Positions 13,011 through 13,409 of a stretch of DNA of 13,409 nucleotides are shown here, in pieces (the stretch's first letter is position 1; the number at the start of each line of letters is the position of its first letter). This stretch comes from Frankiaceae bacterium (GTDB taxonomy: Bacteria > Actinomycetota > Actinomycetes > JAVEEJ01), in the NCBI GenBank assembly GCA_030840515.1, contig JAVEEJ010000012.1:1-13409 (forward strand), written 5' to 3'. The notes under the pieces are model-generated. The model made no database searches, had not been told where the DNA came from, and was given only the letters and a program-made list of their open reading frames with translations. The position numbers and the translations under genes are program-made.

Positions 13011-13409
13011 CTGCTCGACGCGGGTGCCCCTGAACACGCCGTACGCGATCCCTAGGGAGACCAGTGCCAACGCGCCGCCGATGCCGAACGCGAGGCGGTA
13101 GCCGTCCGTGAGGGCTGCAGCCTTCGCCAGGTGGTCACCGAGCAGGTGGTGAGTGTGCGAGGCGGCGACCGTCGCCAGGACGGCCAGACCGAGCGCGGCT
13201 CCAGCCTCGGCCGTCGTGTTGACCAGCCCGGAGGCGAGGCCGGCCTCGTCCTCCCCGACATCGGCCATGGCCAGTGTCATGAAGGCCGGGAAGCTCGGAC
13301 CGGTGCCGAACCCGAAGAGAAGCATCGCCGGCAGCAGGTCCCGCACGTAGCTGCCCTGGACCGGGACCCGAGACAGCAGGACGAACGCGAGTGTGGTCAG
13401 AGCGAGCCC
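12993..13409 (-). CDS. MFS exporter, DHA2 (14-helix, EmrB/QacA-like) type, C-terminal part
   Basis: The last 138 residues of a transporter whose N-terminal part lies beyond the right edge. Four hydrophobic segments are visible: GLALTTLAFVLLSRV; LLPAMLLFGFGTGPSFPAFM with its Gly/Pro-rich turn; the AGLASGLVNTTAEAGAALGL and AVLATVAA pair; and AFGIGGALALVSLGIAYGVF near the end. The stretch MADVGEDEAGLASGLVNTTAEAG is the loop and helix characteristic of the C-terminal half of DHA2 drug:H+ antiporters. These sit in the inner membrane and export drugs or lipophilic cations with proton exchange. The sigma gene follows after 43 bp on the same strand, so the exporter may be cotranscribed with it or be one of its targets. 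Confidence 0.88.
   Translation of the reverse strand, partial: GLALTTLAFVLLSRVPVQGSYVRDLLPAMLLFGFGTGPSFPAFMTLAMADVGEDEAGLASGLVNTTAEAGAALGLAVLATVAASHTHHLLGDHLAKAAALTDGYRLAFGIGGALALVSLGIAYGVFRGTRVEQFASMH

Overview
The window is about 13.4 kb of high-GC DNA from an actinobacterium. The evidence is: a full-length ~1,490-residue Lhr helicase of the mycobacterial/streptomycete type; a DUF3046 protein, an actinobacterial family; a SigE-family sigma factor and a second sigma factor with a C-terminal SnoaL domain; several probable leaderless starts; and a strong bias to C or G at third codon positions. A member of the Propionibacteriales (Nocardioidaceae-like) is my best guess, but the sequence does not prove it. 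No rRNA, tRNA, CRISPR array or transposase is visible.

Layout. 1-1339 (minus): a MerB-like organomercurial lyase-family gene followed by a class V aminotransferase that runs off the left edge. 1374-2255 (plus): an alpha/beta hydrolase, divergent from the MerB-like gene across only 34 bp. 2252-7834 (minus): lhr followed by an Rv2258c-like SAM methyltransferase; the methyltransferase and hydrolase stop codons share one CTAG. 7910-7962: a perfect 22-bp inverted repeat with a 9-nt loop. 7974-9163 (minus): a SigE-family sigma factor overlapping a single-pass membrane DUF4232 protein, a likely sigma/regulator pair with a candidate autoregulated promoter. 9228-9311: an 84-bp element bounded by 15-bp inverted repeats. 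9353-9835 (plus): DUF1905 and DUF3046 genes, abutting. 9839-11766 (plus): a compact tetR-VOC-MBL operon with a promoter and a dyad operator laid over its probable leaderless start. 11813-12067 (plus): a small STAS-like gene whose 3' third lies antisense to the sigma gene at 11972-12949 (minus). 12993-13409 (minus): the C-terminal end of a DHA2-type MFS exporter, cut by the right edge.

Working picture. The left half mixes housekeeping nucleic-acid repair (lhr) with small enzymes of unknown substrate. The right half looks like accessory stress response and detoxification: a TetR-controlled pair of metalloenzymes (VOC plus an unusual metallo-beta-lactamase fold), an ECF sigma factor with a built-in SnoaL regulatory domain, and a drug exporter. 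The most unexpected signals are an 11-fold recurring octamer (CGAGTACG/CGTACTCG) that brings the GTA valine codon into genes, two dissimilar intergenic palindromic elements, the conserved-looking antisense overlap of a STAS-like gene with a sigma factor, and a metallo-beta-lactamase-fold protein whose metal site is rich in Asp.
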